A DNA stretch of 58,030 bases from CAIOZW01 sp049317725 (lineage in GTDB: Bacteria; Acidobacteriota; Blastocatellia; RBC074). The DNA lies in the NCBI GenBank assembly GCA_049317725.1, contig JBMOHS010000003.1:1-58030 (forward strand), given 5' to 3'. Below the pieces are notes generated by a model. It worked only from the letters and a program-made list of their open reading frames with translations, was not told the DNA's origin and made no database searches. Below are positions 43,249-51,770 of this stretch, piece by piece; position 1 is the stretch's first letter; the number at the start of each line of letters is the position of its first letter. The position numbers were made by a program, and so were the translations under genes.

Positions 43249-43752
43249 ATGAATGCGACAGCCTCCCGCGGGAGACACGACAACTGGCGCCAACGGCTCT
43301 CTTTGCGGCCGCTGTCGGCGCTGCTTCCCCTCGCCTTCCTGCTCTCTTCCGGGGCAGTGGGTTACGGCCAAGCGGTCAATCCAAAGGAGGAGCGGGCGAT
43401 TCGTCAGGTACTCGACTCGCAGGTCAACGCCTGGAATCAAGGCGACCTGCTGAAGTTCATGGAAGGATATTGGCAGTCGGAGAAGTTGACCTTCTTCTCT
43501 GGTACGCGCCGCTTGCGTGGGTGGGAAGCGACCCTGACCCGGTACCGTCAAACCTACCAGGCAGAGGGAAAGGAGATGGGGCAGCTCACCTTCTCCGACC
43601 TCGAAATCGAGATGCTTGGGCGAGATACCGCTGCCGTCCGGGGATCGTGGCAGCTTCGGTATCGGAACGGCTCCACCTCGGGTGGCATCTACACGCTTCT
43701 CTTTCGGCGCTTTGTCAACGGATGGAAGATCACTCACGACCACACCTCCTGA
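43249..43752 (+). CDS. secreted NTF2-like (SnoaL/DUF4440-type) protein
   Basis: A 167-aa protein with a long signal peptide (Arg-rich n-region, hydrophobic LSALLPLAFLLSSGAVGYGQ to about residue 41). The mature domain EERAIRQVLDSQVNAWNQGDLLKFMEGYW and FRRFVNGWKITHDHTS fits the cone-shaped NTF2-like fold of DUF4440 proteins, which bind small hydrophobic ligands or act as isomerase-like enzymes; the specific role is unknown. ATG at 43249 with GGAG upstream at 9 nt. It is divergent from the PBP1A gene. Confidence 0.87.
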   Translation: MNATASRGRHDNWRQRLSLRPLSALLPLAFLLSSGAVGYGQAVNPKEERAIRQVLDSQVNAWNQGDLLKFMEGYWQSEKLTFFSGTRRLRGWEATLTRYRQTYQAEGKEMGQLTFSDLEIEMLGRDTAAVRGSWQLRYRNGSTSGGIYTLLFRRFVNGWKITHDHTS

Positions 43753-44175
43753 GGTCCCAAAGGGAGGAAATGGGAAGGATCGGATCGATCCAGCAGGGCG
43801 GAAGAAGAGCCTTGGTTGACAGCCTTTTGAGGCCTATAGTACGTTGGTATTTGTTTTATTCAGGAATATCTGTGTGGGGTCTCGCGGCAAGTCCGTCATC
43901 AAGATCTACCTCGTTGAATCAAGCGGCTGAAGCATCCGAAGAGCAAGAGGACGCGCCAAGCACTGACAGGATTGATCCTGGCCTGACGTGCCTCCTGCCT
44001 CGTCCCGAGGCCGCGAAGTTTCACCAAGAGATCATCGTGGGGTACAGGGGTTGATCCATTCCCCTCCCCCTGGAGTCCCCCAAACCGTCTGTCGGTGACG
44101 GGGCCCCACGTCAGAAGGCCCATCCTGGAAGGTCAGGGGAAGAGACGAGAGACAAGAGGGAAGACGCTGAGAAGT
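43753..44175. other. intergenic region upstream of phoH
   Basis: About 420 nt with no convincing gene. TTGACA occurs at 43816-43821, but the nearest -10-like TATAGT (43835-43840) is only 13 nt away. An AT-rich stretch (TATTTGTTTTATTC, about 43849-43862) follows and could hold the real -10 of the phoH operon. Confidence 0.45.
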
Positions 44176-45129
44176 TTGAAGATCACAATTCCGGAGCAGG
44201 GGCTGGAGGTGCTCTTTGGCCCATACGATCAGAACATCAAGTACTTGGAGTCGCTGCTGAGCGTTCGGGTAGGCGGACGCGGGGCGGACTTGATTGTCGA
44301 GGGCGAAGAGGCAGATGTTGCGGTGGTCGAGCGGATCCTGCGGGATTATGGCCAGCTCTTCACCGAAGGCCGCACCCCTTCGACGAGCGAACTGCGAGAG
44401 GCCTTCCGCTTGATCGCCGAGGACAGGGCGTCGTCGCTGCGCGAACTGCTCACCGGGCAGAAACGGATCAATCCCGGAGGCCGCAAGCAGGTGACGGCCA
44501 AGGGGCCCAACCAGAAGCGGTACCTCGAATCGATCGAGCAGCACGATATTGTCTTTGGAATTGGGCCAGCCGGAACCGGCAAGACATTTCTCGCGGTGGC
44601 GATGGCCGTCCAGTTCCTGTTGGCCAAGCGCGTCAACCGCATCGTCCTCGCCAGACCGGCGGTCGAAGCGGGAGAGAAGCTCGGCTTCCTGCCGGGAGAT
44701 CTACAGGAGAAAGTCGATCCCTACCTCCGCCCGCTCTATGACGCCCTCTTCGATCTGATCGACCCCGAGAAGGCGACCCGATTGATTGAGAAGCGGGTGA
44801 TTGAGGTCGCCCCGCTCGCCTTCATGCGAGGCCGCACGCTCGCCGACGCCTTCATCATCCTCGACGAAGGGCAAAATACAACCTCCGAGCAGATGAAGAT
44901 GTTCCTGACCCGGATCGGGTTTGGATCGAAGGCGGTGATCACCGGGGATGTCACGCAGATCGACCTGCCATCGGGTCGCAAATCGGGTCTCATCGAGGCC
45001 CAACGGGTCGTGCAAGGGATCGAGGGAATCACGTTTGTCATGTTCGATGAGCGGGATGTGGTCCGTCACCAGCTCGTCCAGATGATCGTCAAGGCCTACG
45101 ATGAGCACAACAAGAAGATCAACCTCTGA
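44176..45129 (+). CDS. phoH: PhoH family ATPase
   Basis: P-loop NTPase related to RNA helicases and commonly linked to YbeY in rRNA/RNA metabolism. Numbered from the TTG at 44176 (317 aa): N-terminal KH-like region about 1-90, Walker A GPAGTGKT at 130-137, VLARPAVEAGEKLGFLPGD, Walker B ILDEGQN at 229-234, and ITGDVTQIDLP. The start is uncertain: the frame is open back to a GTG at 44095 (344 aa), but the extra 27 residues are Arg/Gly-rich and unlike the family, and neither start has a strong ribosome site. It overlaps ybeY by 29 nt, as in many bacteria. Confidence 0.93.
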   Translation: MKITIPEQGLEVLFGPYDQNIKYLESLLSVRVGGRGADLIVEGEEADVAVVERILRDYGQLFTEGRTPSTSELREAFRLIAEDRASSLRELLTGQKRINPGGRKQVTAKGPNQKRYLESIEQHDIVFGIGPAGTGKTFLAVAMAVQFLLAKRVNRIVLARPAVEAGEKLGFLPGDLQEKVDPYLRPLYDALFDLIDPEKATRLIEKRVIEVAPLAFMRGRTLADAFIILDEGQNTTSEQMKMFLTRIGFGSKAVITGDVTQIDLPSGRKSGLIEAQRVVQGIEGITFVMFDERDVVRHQLVQMIVKAYDEHNKKINL

Positions 45130-45676
45130 TCGCTCGCCACACCAGTCCCAAAAGGTCGCCGCCCCCCCCATCGAGGTGCTCAACCGCCAACGCCACTGCT
45201 CCATCGACCGGACACGGGCGGCGCGGCTCGCCCGGCGGGTTCTCGACCAGATCGGCCTCGCCGAGGCGTCCCTGCAGATTGTCTTCGTCGGTGATCGCCG
45301 GATGCGACAACTCAACCGTACCTACCGCGGAATCGACCGGCCAACAGATGTCCTCTCTTTTGCTTACCACGAAACAGCGGATCCAGAGGAAGAGAGTGGC
45401 GAAGGTCAAGCCAGCCCTGACCACTTGGCCGATCCAGAAAACTTGGGAGACTTGGTCATTTCAGTCGAGACCGCGCAACGGTATGCCCTGGAAGCAGGCA
45501 TCGACTTTCAGCGTGAGGTCGACCAACTGGTCCTTCACGGAACGCTCCACTTGGCTGGGTATGACCACGAGGTTGACAACGGAGAGATGAATCGACTCGA
45601 GCGGCGTCTGCGGCAGCGGCTGCTTGCGACAGACGGGGTGGCTTCTCCCTCTCTCGACCAGCCCCCCACGAGGTAA
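45101..45676 (+). CDS. ybeY: endoribonuclease / rRNA maturation factor YbeY
   Basis: Single-strand endoribonuclease in 16S rRNA 3'-end maturation and ribosome quality control. The 191-aa protein has IDRPTDVLSF at 78-87 and the zinc motif HGTLHLAGYDH with His146, His150 and His156. A Gln/Glu/Asp-rich insert lies at about 92-113. Start ATG 45101 lies within the end of phoH in another frame, giving 29 nt overlap. It is in the phoH-ybeY-corC-era string. Confidence 0.96.
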   Translation: MSTTRRSTSDRSPHQSQKVAAPPIEVLNRQRHCSIDRTRAARLARRVLDQIGLAEASLQIVFVGDRRMRQLNRTYRGIDRPTDVLSFAYHETADPEEESGEGQASPDHLADPENLGDLVISVETAQRYALEAGIDFQREVDQLVLHGTLHLAGYDHEVDNGEMNRLERRLRQRLLATDGVASPSLDQPPTR

Positions 45677-45688
45677 TCCGAGGTAACC

Positions 45689-47026
45689 ATGGAAACCGAA
45701 ATAGTATTGACCAGCATCTTCCTTCTGGTGCTGGTCATGACGTCAACCGCCAAGAGCGCACTCGACGAATTGAGTGACGTCTCGCTGCGCCGGCTGGCCA
45801 CCGAGGCCGAGGGAACGCCGCTGGCCCCCTTCTGGTCCTTGTTGCAAGAGCAGTACCATCAGATCAGCTTTACGTTGACCTTCGGGCTGCACTTTGCGAT
45901 TGCGGCGATTGCGATTCTGGTCAGCTCCCTGGCCCAGCGTCGCCTGCCAGACTCCTTCCTCGTCGTCGCCTTTGGTGCGATGATCGGGATCGTCATGATC
46001 TTCCGGCTGATCCTCCCCTTGCTGGTCACCCAGAACAACCCGGAGCGGATGCTCCTGCGGCTGCGGATTCCCTTGCTCTCGCTCTTCTCTGGGCTGGGCA
46101 TCATCTCCAACCCGATCTATCGACTGGTGCGCCGCCTCCAGCGGGACGAGACAGAGCAGACTCCTGTCGCGACCGAAACGAATCAGAGTGAAGACAATGG
46201 GGATCTGCAGGCCCTGCTCGACGTCGGGGAAGAAGAAGGGATCATTGAGGAAGAGGAAGGCGAGATGATCCAATCGATCATCCGGTTCAGCGATCGGACT
46301 GTCGTCGAGGTGATGACCCCCCGCCCGAGAATCGTGGCCGTCGAAGCGACGACGACGGTGGAGAAGGTGCGGGACTTGATGATCGAATCGAAGTACTCGC
46401 GACTGCCTGTCTACCGCGATCAGATCGATCAGATCGAAGGCGTCATCTACGTCCGGGACCTGCTGCGCTACTGGGCAGCGGCCGAGAACGATCGCCCAGT
46501 CATTGAAGTCGCGCGACGCCAGCTCTACGAGGTTCCCGAATCGAAACCGATCGACGACCTCCTGCGGGAGATGCAGAAGGCCAAGGTGCAGATGGCTCTC
46601 GTCATCGATGAGTACGGAGGAATTGCCGGCCTCGTGACCCTCGAGGACCTCATCGAAGAGATCGTTGGAGAGATTGAGGACGAAGACGAACCGGAGCCGA
46701 TTGCCGATGAAGCGGAGATTGTCCGCCTTGACGATGATTCCTACCTTGTGCGGGGGGATGTCGAAGTCGGGAAGCTGGAACGCATCTTTGAAATCGAGCT
46801 GGCTGCCGACGACTTCATCACGGTGGCCGGGCTGGTCCTCAATCAACTGGGCCATCTGCCGACGGTCGGAGAAGAGATCGACCTGCACGGCCTGCACGTC
46901 AAAGTGATGGAAGCGGATCAGCGACGGATTTCACGCGTGTGTGTCCAACGCTTGGCGCTCCCCCTTCCCGAAGAAGAATCCCTGGCGGGCCCTCTCCCGT
47001 CTGAGTCCAGTCCGGAAAGAAAGTAG
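45689..47026 (+). CDS. CNNM/CorC-family membrane protein with CBS pair
   Basis: Predicted divalent cation (Mg/Co) efflux or haemolysin-C-like protein, 445 aa. An N-terminal DUF21-type membrane region with about four spans (1-150), an acidic linker, two CBS domains at about 205-325 (opening VVEVMTPRPRIVAVEA and ending IDEYGGIAGLVTLEDLIEEIVGEI), and a C-terminal CorC_HlyC domain at about 345-425. Only 12 nt separate it from ybeY and 10 nt from era, in the conserved ybeY-corC-era arrangement. Confidence 0.93.
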   Translation: METEIVLTSIFLLVLVMTSTAKSALDELSDVSLRRLATEAEGTPLAPFWSLLQEQYHQISFTLTFGLHFAIAAIAILVSSLAQRRLPDSFLVVAFGAMIGIVMIFRLILPLLVTQNNPERMLLRLRIPLLSLFSGLGIISNPIYRLVRRLQRDETEQTPVATETNQSEDNGDLQALLDVGEEEGIIEEEEGEMIQSIIRFSDRTVVEVMTPRPRIVAVEATTTVEKVRDLMIESKYSRLPVYRDQIDQIEGVIYVRDLLRYWAAAENDRPVIEVARRQLYEVPESKPIDDLLREMQKAKVQMALVIDEYGGIAGLVTLEDLIEEIVGEIEDEDEPEPIADEAEIVRLDDDSYLVRGDVEVGKLERIFEIELAADDFITVAGLVLNQLGHLPTVGEEIDLHGLHVKVMEADQRRISRVCVQRLALPLPEEESLAGPLPSESSPERK

Positions 47027-47036
47027 AAGAGAACCT

Positions 47037-47996
47037 ATGAGCCTCCCCCCCCTGCCCTCCCCCACAGAGACGGCTGAACCGATCGGCGATCGCCAAGACG
47101 AGAAGCCACGTGCCGGGAGGGTCGCCCTCATCGGCCGGCCCAACGCCGGAAAATCGACCCTCCTCAACGCGCTGATCGGCGAACACATCGCGGCCGTCTC
47201 CTCCAAACCCCAGACCACGCGCACCCGCATCCAGGGAATTGTCACCCGACCTGAGGGGCAGATTGTCTTTGTCGACACGCCGGGAATCCACAAACCCGGC
47301 TACACGCTCAACCGACGAATGATGGGGTTGGTGGCAGACGCGCTGGCCCAGGTCGACTTGGTGCTGCTGATACGGGACGCCTCGACCCAATTTGGTTCTG
47401 GCGACCGCTTTACATTGGAGTTGATTCGTCAGGCAGGCAAGCCGACCCTTCTCTTGCTCAACAAGATTGACCTGCTGCGGGACAAATCGCTGCTCCTTCC
47501 ACTGATTGAGCAGTACCGGAGAGAGTACCCGTTTCTTGAGGTCATCCCGTTGTCGGCGCGAACGGGAGATAACCAGGAGCTGCTGGTGACCACGCTCTTC
47601 CGGCACCTGCCCGAGGGTGAGCCGCTCTTCGATCCGGAACTCTTCACCGACGAGATCGAGCGAAACATCGTTGCCGAGCTGGTGCGAGAGCAGATTCTCG
47701 AACGAACCGAGCAGGAGTTGCCGTTCGCGACGGCCGTCCGGACAGAACTCTGGGAACGCCACGGTTCGACGATCGACATCCACTGCATGATCTATGTCGA
47801 GCGGGAGTCGCAGAAACCGATTCTGATCGGGCGGGGAGGACAGATGCTCAAAGAGATCGGGACGCGGGCGCGACGTCGGATCGAACAACTGCTTGATCGC
47901 CACGTTCGGCTCCACCTCTTCGTGCGGGTGCAGGAGGACTGGCGCAATGATCCACGCCTCCTCGACGAACTGGGCATTCAGGAGCAATCGTCATGA
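47037..47996 (+). CDS. era: GTPase Era
   Basis: GTPase that binds the 3' end of 16S rRNA during 30S maturation. The 319-aa protein has G1 GRPNAGKS at 33-40, G2 around Thr60-Thr61, G3 DTPG at 80-83, G4 NKID at 142-145 and SAR near 173-175. The C-terminal KH domain contains PILIGRGGQMLKEIG at 261-275. A 25-residue Pro/Glu-rich N-terminal extension precedes G1. ATG at 47037 follows the corC stop by 10 nt; GAAGAGAA acts as a weak ribosome site. Its stop overlaps the prmA start by 4 nt. Confidence 0.97.
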   Translation: MSLPPLPSPTETAEPIGDRQDEKPRAGRVALIGRPNAGKSTLLNALIGEHIAAVSSKPQTTRTRIQGIVTRPEGQIVFVDTPGIHKPGYTLNRRMMGLVADALAQVDLVLLIRDASTQFGSGDRFTLELIRQAGKPTLLLLNKIDLLRDKSLLLPLIEQYRREYPFLEVIPLSARTGDNQELLVTTLFRHLPEGEPLFDPELFTDEIERNIVAELVREQILERTEQELPFATAVRTELWERHGSTIDIHCMIYVERESQKPILIGRGGQMLKEIGTRARRRIEQLLDRHVRLHLFVRVQEDWRNDPRLLDELGIQEQSS

Positions 47997-48889
47997 AGAT
48001 CTGGCACGCCATTGAGGTTGAGATCGACCGTACTGCCGAGATGATCGCCACCGCTCACCTCTGGTCCCATCAAACAACCGGGATCGAAGTCTCGGAAGAT
48101 CCTGCTGCACCAGCACGGGTAACGCTGCGCGCCTATTTCGACGTGGCTCCCTCGCTCGAGCAGTTGCGCGAGGAGCTGCTGCTCAGCCTGCGCCAGCACG
48201 GTCAGGTCGAGACGGCGCTGCGCCGTCTCGAGGCGCAGACGATCGCTGACCAGGACTGGCTGGCTGAGTGGAAAAAGGGGTATGAGCCAGTTGCTGTCGG
48301 AAGGCGATTGCTCATCTGCCCTTCGTGGAAGCGGGATCAGGTGGCCGGAACTGACCGGCTGGTGATCGAGATCGACCCCGGGATGGCGTTTGGAACAGGG
48401 ACCCACGAAACGACCCGCGGGTGCCTCGAAATGATCGAAACATACTGGCAGGGAGGGGCGATGCTCGATGTGGGTACCGGCACGGGCATCCTGGCGATGG
48501 CGGCACTGCGGCTCCATCCCTCCGCCCAAGTGATTGGCTTCGATAACGATCCGGAAGCGATCGAAGTTGCCCGGGAGAATGCCGATCAGAACGGGCTGGG
48601 TGAAGCACTCGATCTGGAAGTCAACCGGCTGGAGGCATACCAGGGAGAGACCTTCGACCTGATCGTCGCCAACCTGACGGCCGATGTCATCGAGCCCCTC
48701 GCGCCGCTCTTCCCTGGCCTGCTGAGACCGGGAGGGCACCTCGTTGTCTCTGGTATTCTGCGGACCCAGGAGGAGTCGGTCGGGGAGGCGCTGCGGCAGG
48801 TGGGATTGATCTGCGACAGCACCCGACCGGATGGAGAGTGGGTGACAATGGCTTGGCGTGGCAAGGAAGATCCGGGAGCACAGCCTTGA
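47993..48889 (+). CDS. prmA: ribosomal protein L11 methyltransferase PrmA
   Basis: Trimethylates lysines and the N-terminus of L11. The 298-aa protein has an N-terminal L11-recognition domain, the linker motif DWLAEWKKGYEP at 88-99, FGTGTHETT at 133-141, and SAM-binding DVGTGTGIL at 159-167, with LIVANLTADVI in the active-site loop. It is translationally coupled to era through ATGA and to rsmE through a TTGA overlap. Confidence 0.95.
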   Translation: MKIWHAIEVEIDRTAEMIATAHLWSHQTTGIEVSEDPAAPARVTLRAYFDVAPSLEQLREELLLSLRQHGQVETALRRLEAQTIADQDWLAEWKKGYEPVAVGRRLLICPSWKRDQVAGTDRLVIEIDPGMAFGTGTHETTRGCLEMIETYWQGGAMLDVGTGTGILAMAALRLHPSAQVIGFDNDPEAIEVARENADQNGLGEALDLEVNRLEAYQGETFDLIVANLTADVIEPLAPLFPGLLRPGGHLVVSGILRTQEESVGEALRQVGLICDSTRPDGEWVTMAWRGKEDPGAQP

Positions 48890-49671
48890 GCGGCAAGGGG
48901 CGGCATCGGTTCATCTGGCCAGGAGCCTTCTCCTCTTCTGACCAAGAGATCGAGCTGTCGGCCGAGGAGTCGCACCACCTGACGGACGTCCTGCGCCTGC
49001 GCGAAGGAACGCAGGTGCTGGTCTTTGACGGAGCCGGGCAGGAGTGGCGTGCCGAAGTGGCTGAGGTGAGCCCTCGTCGCACCCGCCTGCGCCTCCTCGC
49101 ACCTTGGACACAACCCGTCGACTCGCCGCTCGACTTGACCCTTGCACTCGCCCTGCTCAAAGGCGAGAAGTTCGACTGGGTGCTCCAGAAAGCGACGGAG
49201 CTTGGCGTCTCGCGAATTGTGCCCTTGATCACCGAACACTGTGAATGGCGGCGCGGCGAAGGGGGGACGGCTGCACGCTCAACACGCTGGCAGCGGATCA
49301 CGCTGGAAGCGGCCAAGCAGTGTCGCCGCCGGACGTTTGTCGAGATTGCTCCTCCCACGCGGCTCGCAGACTTCTGTGCTTCCCGGGCGGGGGAGTCGTG
49401 CGTGACGATGCTCCTCTCGGAGCGGGGAGGACTCTCCTGGAAGGAGCTGTCCGCAGAGCTCGGGCCGGTTGCGTGCCTGAGCGTCGTCATTGGTCCGGAA
49501 GGCGGGTGGAGTGACACGGAGTACCGCCTCACCGAAGAGGCCGGCTTTCACCAGCTCCACTTGGGCCCGCGCATCCTGCGCGCAGAAACGGCGGCGATCT
49601 CCGCGGTCACTCTCGCGCAATTGCTCTTTGGTGACTTGACGGTCCCTCCTCGCTCCTTGGACTCCCCGTGA
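48886..49671 (+). CDS. rsmE: 16S rRNA m3U1498 methyltransferase RsmE
   Basis: SPOUT methyltransferase acting on U1498 of 16S rRNA. The 261-aa protein has an N-terminal PUA-like domain (about 1-75, opening HRFIWPG), then a trefoil-knot domain with LKGEKFDWVLQKATELGVSRIVPL, IGPEGGWSDTE and LGPRILRAETAAISA, all family signatures. The start is TTG at 48886, overlapping the prmA stop as TTGA and preceded by GGGAG at 7 nt; a GTG 16 codons upstream is inside prmA and less likely. Confidence 0.95.
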   Translation: MSGKGRHRFIWPGAFSSSDQEIELSAEESHHLTDVLRLREGTQVLVFDGAGQEWRAEVAEVSPRRTRLRLLAPWTQPVDSPLDLTLALALLKGEKFDWVLQKATELGVSRIVPLITEHCEWRRGEGGTAARSTRWQRITLEAAKQCRRRTFVEIAPPTRLADFCASRAGESCVTMLLSERGGLSWKELSAELGPVACLSVVIGPEGGWSDTEYRLTEEAGFHQLHLGPRILRAETAAISAVTLAQLLFGDLTVPPRSLDSP

Positions 49672-49700
49672 GGGAGTGGGAACCGCCTTCCCAAGCTCTA

Positions 49701-49709
49701 TGGTATGAT
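49701..49709 (+). promoter_or_regulatory. extended -10 promoter giving a leaderless msrA mRNA
   Basis: TGG followed by TATGAT (49704-49709) is an extended -10 element. CGGGCGC and then the msrA ATG follow directly, so transcription should begin at or next to the start codon. No -35 match is seen at 16-18 nt, as is common with extended -10 promoters. Confidence 0.55.
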
Positions 49710-49716
49710 CGGGCGC

Positions 49717-50277
49717 ATGAACAACCAATCATTCGGACACTCGATCGGTCTGGCAACACTTGGAGGAGGCTGTTTCTGGTGCCTCGAAGCTGTCTACCTT
49801 GAATTGGTGGGCGTGACCAATGTCGTCTCTGGGTATGCGGGCGGCCACGTCGAGAACCCGACCTATCAGGAGGTCTGTCTCGAGACAACGGGTCACGCCG
49901 AGGTTGTCCAACTTCAATTCGACCCGGAAATCCTCTCTTTTGAGGAGATCCTCGAGGTCTTCTTCACGATTCATGACCCGACGACCTACCACCGCCAGGG
50001 AGCCGATGTCGGCAGCCAGTACCGCTCGGTCATCTTTTGTCACGACGCTGAACAGGAGCGGATTGCCCGCGAGACGATCCAAGCCCTGAACGCTTCCGGG
50101 AGGTGGTCCTCCCCAATTGTGACTGAAGTCCTCCCGCAGTCGCGCTTCTTCCCGGCGGAGGAGTACCATCAGCGATACTTTGAGCGCCACCCCTTTCAAC
50201 CCTATTGCCTGATGGTCGTGCGCCCCAAAGTGGGCACCTTTCGGAGCAAGTTCCCGGAACGGGTGCGCCAGGACTGA
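49717..50277 (+). CDS. msrA: peptide methionine sulfoxide reductase MsrA
   Basis: Reduces methionine-S-sulfoxide in proteins. The 186-aa protein has the catalytic GGGCFWC at 16-22 (Cys19), TGHAEVVQLQFDP, DVGSQYRSVIF and a conserved FFPAEEYHQRYFERHP. The start is taken as ATG 49717; it has no Shine-Dalgarno and follows an extended -10 box at leaderless distance. An in-frame ATG at 49705 lies inside that -10 box and would not be transcribed. Confidence 0.95.
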   Translation: MNNQSFGHSIGLATLGGGCFWCLEAVYLELVGVTNVVSGYAGGHVENPTYQEVCLETTGHAEVVQLQFDPEILSFEEILEVFFTIHDPTTYHRQGADVGSQYRSVIFCHDAEQERIARETIQALNASGRWSSPIVTEVLPQSRFFPAEEYHQRYFERHPFQPYCLMVVRPKVGTFRSKFPERVRQD

Positions 50278-50294
50278 CCCGTCAACGACCAGGA

Positions 50295-51458
50295 TCACAG
50301 CGTGCGCGCGACAACCTCGGCGAAAACATCTCTCGTCTGCTGCATGGCTCGATCGAGCGTGAACCGACCTGACCGGTGCAAGGCGGCCTCCGAGAGCTGT
50401 TGTGCCAGCCGGCCGTCGCTGAGCAGCGCGAGAATGGCTCGCGCCAAGTCGTCTGGATCATTCGCCTGAAAGTAGAGTGCCGCCTCGCCGGCGATTTCAG
50501 GCAGCGCACTGGTCTTGGCAGCGACAATCGGGAGCCCCAGCGCCATCGCCTCGAGGAGAGGATAGGAGCAGGTCTCGGCCAGCGATGGCATGACAAAGAG
50601 GCGGGCTCGCCGGTAGATCGACTTGAGTTCTTCCCTGGGACAGCCGGGAAGGATCTGGACCCTGCTCTGCAGATCGCAGCGCTCGATCGCCTCGAGGACC
50701 TCCCGAACATAGGCTTTGTCGACCAGCTCCCCGACCAAGAGGAGCTGCACAGTGGGCTCGACTGCCGCCACAGTCGCGAATGCCTCGATCAACCGCACCA
50801 AATTCTTGTAGCGGTGAAAATGGGAGACACAGAGGAGGTACGGTGGACCTGGGACGACGGGATCTTCGTCGCCGGAGCCGATTGGCACCGGCTTCCAGTC
50901 AATTCCGTGAGGGATGACCGTCAACGAGGTCTGGAGATCAGGGAAGGCCGTCCGGATCAATTGCGCCGTATCTTCTGAGAAGACAATTGCGCGGTCTGCC
51001 TGCTGGAGTGATCGATGGAGGGACCTTCGCAACGCGAGCAGGCGAAGCCGCAAGGGAACGAGGGGCTCCTCGCGGATCAGCTCTGCCCGCAAGGGCATCG
51101 AGTTGTGAACTGCCATGACGGTACGCCAGGAACGGTCCGGCTGGGATGGAACCTCTCCACTGTTGGAGAAGAAGAGGTCTGGTCGCCAGCGCTCCAACCA
51201 ACGAGGAAGCGCCCAGCGCCGCCAAAGCGTTCGCCAGATTCCCGGAGGGACTCCGGGGAGGGCGAGAAAGGAGGGGAACCGGACGGCGTGGTATTGGATC
51301 TGGGTCTGTGAAGAGCCACATCGAGTGCTCGGGGGGGCATCGACGTGCAAGATCAACAGCTCTTTCGCCGTTCCCTCCTCCACCAGAGCATCGATCAGCG
51401 ACTCGAGATAGACCCCCCCTCCGCTGACGGCCGCGGTACCATCGATCAGAATTCTCAC
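50295..51458 (-). CDS. GT4-family glycosyltransferase
   Basis: A 387-aa retaining glycosyltransferase with GT-B fold. N-terminal acceptor domain opens MRILIDGTAAVSGGGVYLESLIDAL; the C-terminal nucleotide-sugar domain shows LLCVSHFHRYKNLVRLIEAF, VQILPGCPREELKSIYRRARLFVMPSLAETCSYPLLEAMALGLPIVAA and NDPDDLARAI, with the E-x7-E motif typical of GT4. The donor and acceptor sugars cannot be deduced. It is convergent with msrA (17 nt gap) and divergent from the Wzy-like gene; part of the polysaccharide locus. Confidence 0.92.
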   Translation of the reverse strand: MRILIDGTAAVSGGGVYLESLIDALVEEGTAKELLILHVDAPPSTRCGSSQTQIQYHAVRFPSFLALPGVPPGIWRTLWRRWALPRWLERWRPDLFFSNSGEVPSQPDRSWRTVMAVHNSMPLRAELIREEPLVPLRLRLLALRRSLHRSLQQADRAIVFSEDTAQLIRTAFPDLQTSLTVIPHGIDWKPVPIGSGDEDPVVPGPPYLLCVSHFHRYKNLVRLIEAFATVAAVEPTVQLLLVGELVDKAYVREVLEAIERCDLQSRVQILPGCPREELKSIYRRARLFVMPSLAETCSYPLLEAMALGLPIVAAKTSALPEIAGEAALYFQANDPDDLARAILALLSDGRLAQQLSEAALHRSGRFTLDRAMQQTRDVFAEVVARTL

Positions 51459-51770
51459 CCCATCCCCCCTTTGCTGATGACTGCGGATCGACCGCTGACA
51501 GCCACCGCTGCCGCGTTCGTCCGTGCCATTGTCCAGGATCTACTGAGCTGGGTCTACCCGTGGGCGTCGACTGCCCAAGTCAAAACGGGAGTGGCGCTGG
51601 CTGAGCGAGCTGGTCTCAACCAAAGTGGCTGTCTTCCTCCCAGGAATGGTACTATGCTGTGCGATTCGTGGCCCCTCGGCCCCGGGACGTTCCTGAAGAG
51701 CAGAATGACCGTGCGTACTGCCGCGACTGACCGCGCTGAACCTGTTGATTCCTGTTGATTCCTGTTGATT
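51459..51770. other. divergent intergenic region upstream of the Wzy-like gene
   Basis: Between the GT4 and Wzy-like genes. It holds a triplicated 10-bp repeat at its right end (51741-51770) and no convincing gene or clear promoter. Confidence 0.55.
51741..51770 (+). repeat. three perfect 10-bp repeats abutting the Wzy-like start
   Basis: CCTGTTGATT occurs three times in tandem and the last copy is followed directly by the ATG of the Wzy-like gene. Ten-base changes would shift spacing and frame of anything upstream; each unit also carries a TTG triplet, the last being in frame with the gene. Confidence 0.9.

Noticed and set aside
43816..43840. TTGACA/TATAGT promoter for phoH
   Set aside because: The 13-nt spacing is too short for sigma-70; kept only as a note in the intergenic description.
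45743..46897. A 384-codon minus-strand frame opposite the CorC-like gene
   Set aside because: No ribosome site, His/Asp/Arg-rich nonsense composition, and it is antisense to a well-recognised CBS protein.
49661..49677. ACTCCC-CGTGA-GGGAGT hairpin at the rsmE stop as a terminator
   Set aside because: A six-bp stem with no T-run, overlapping the stop codon; chance is likely.
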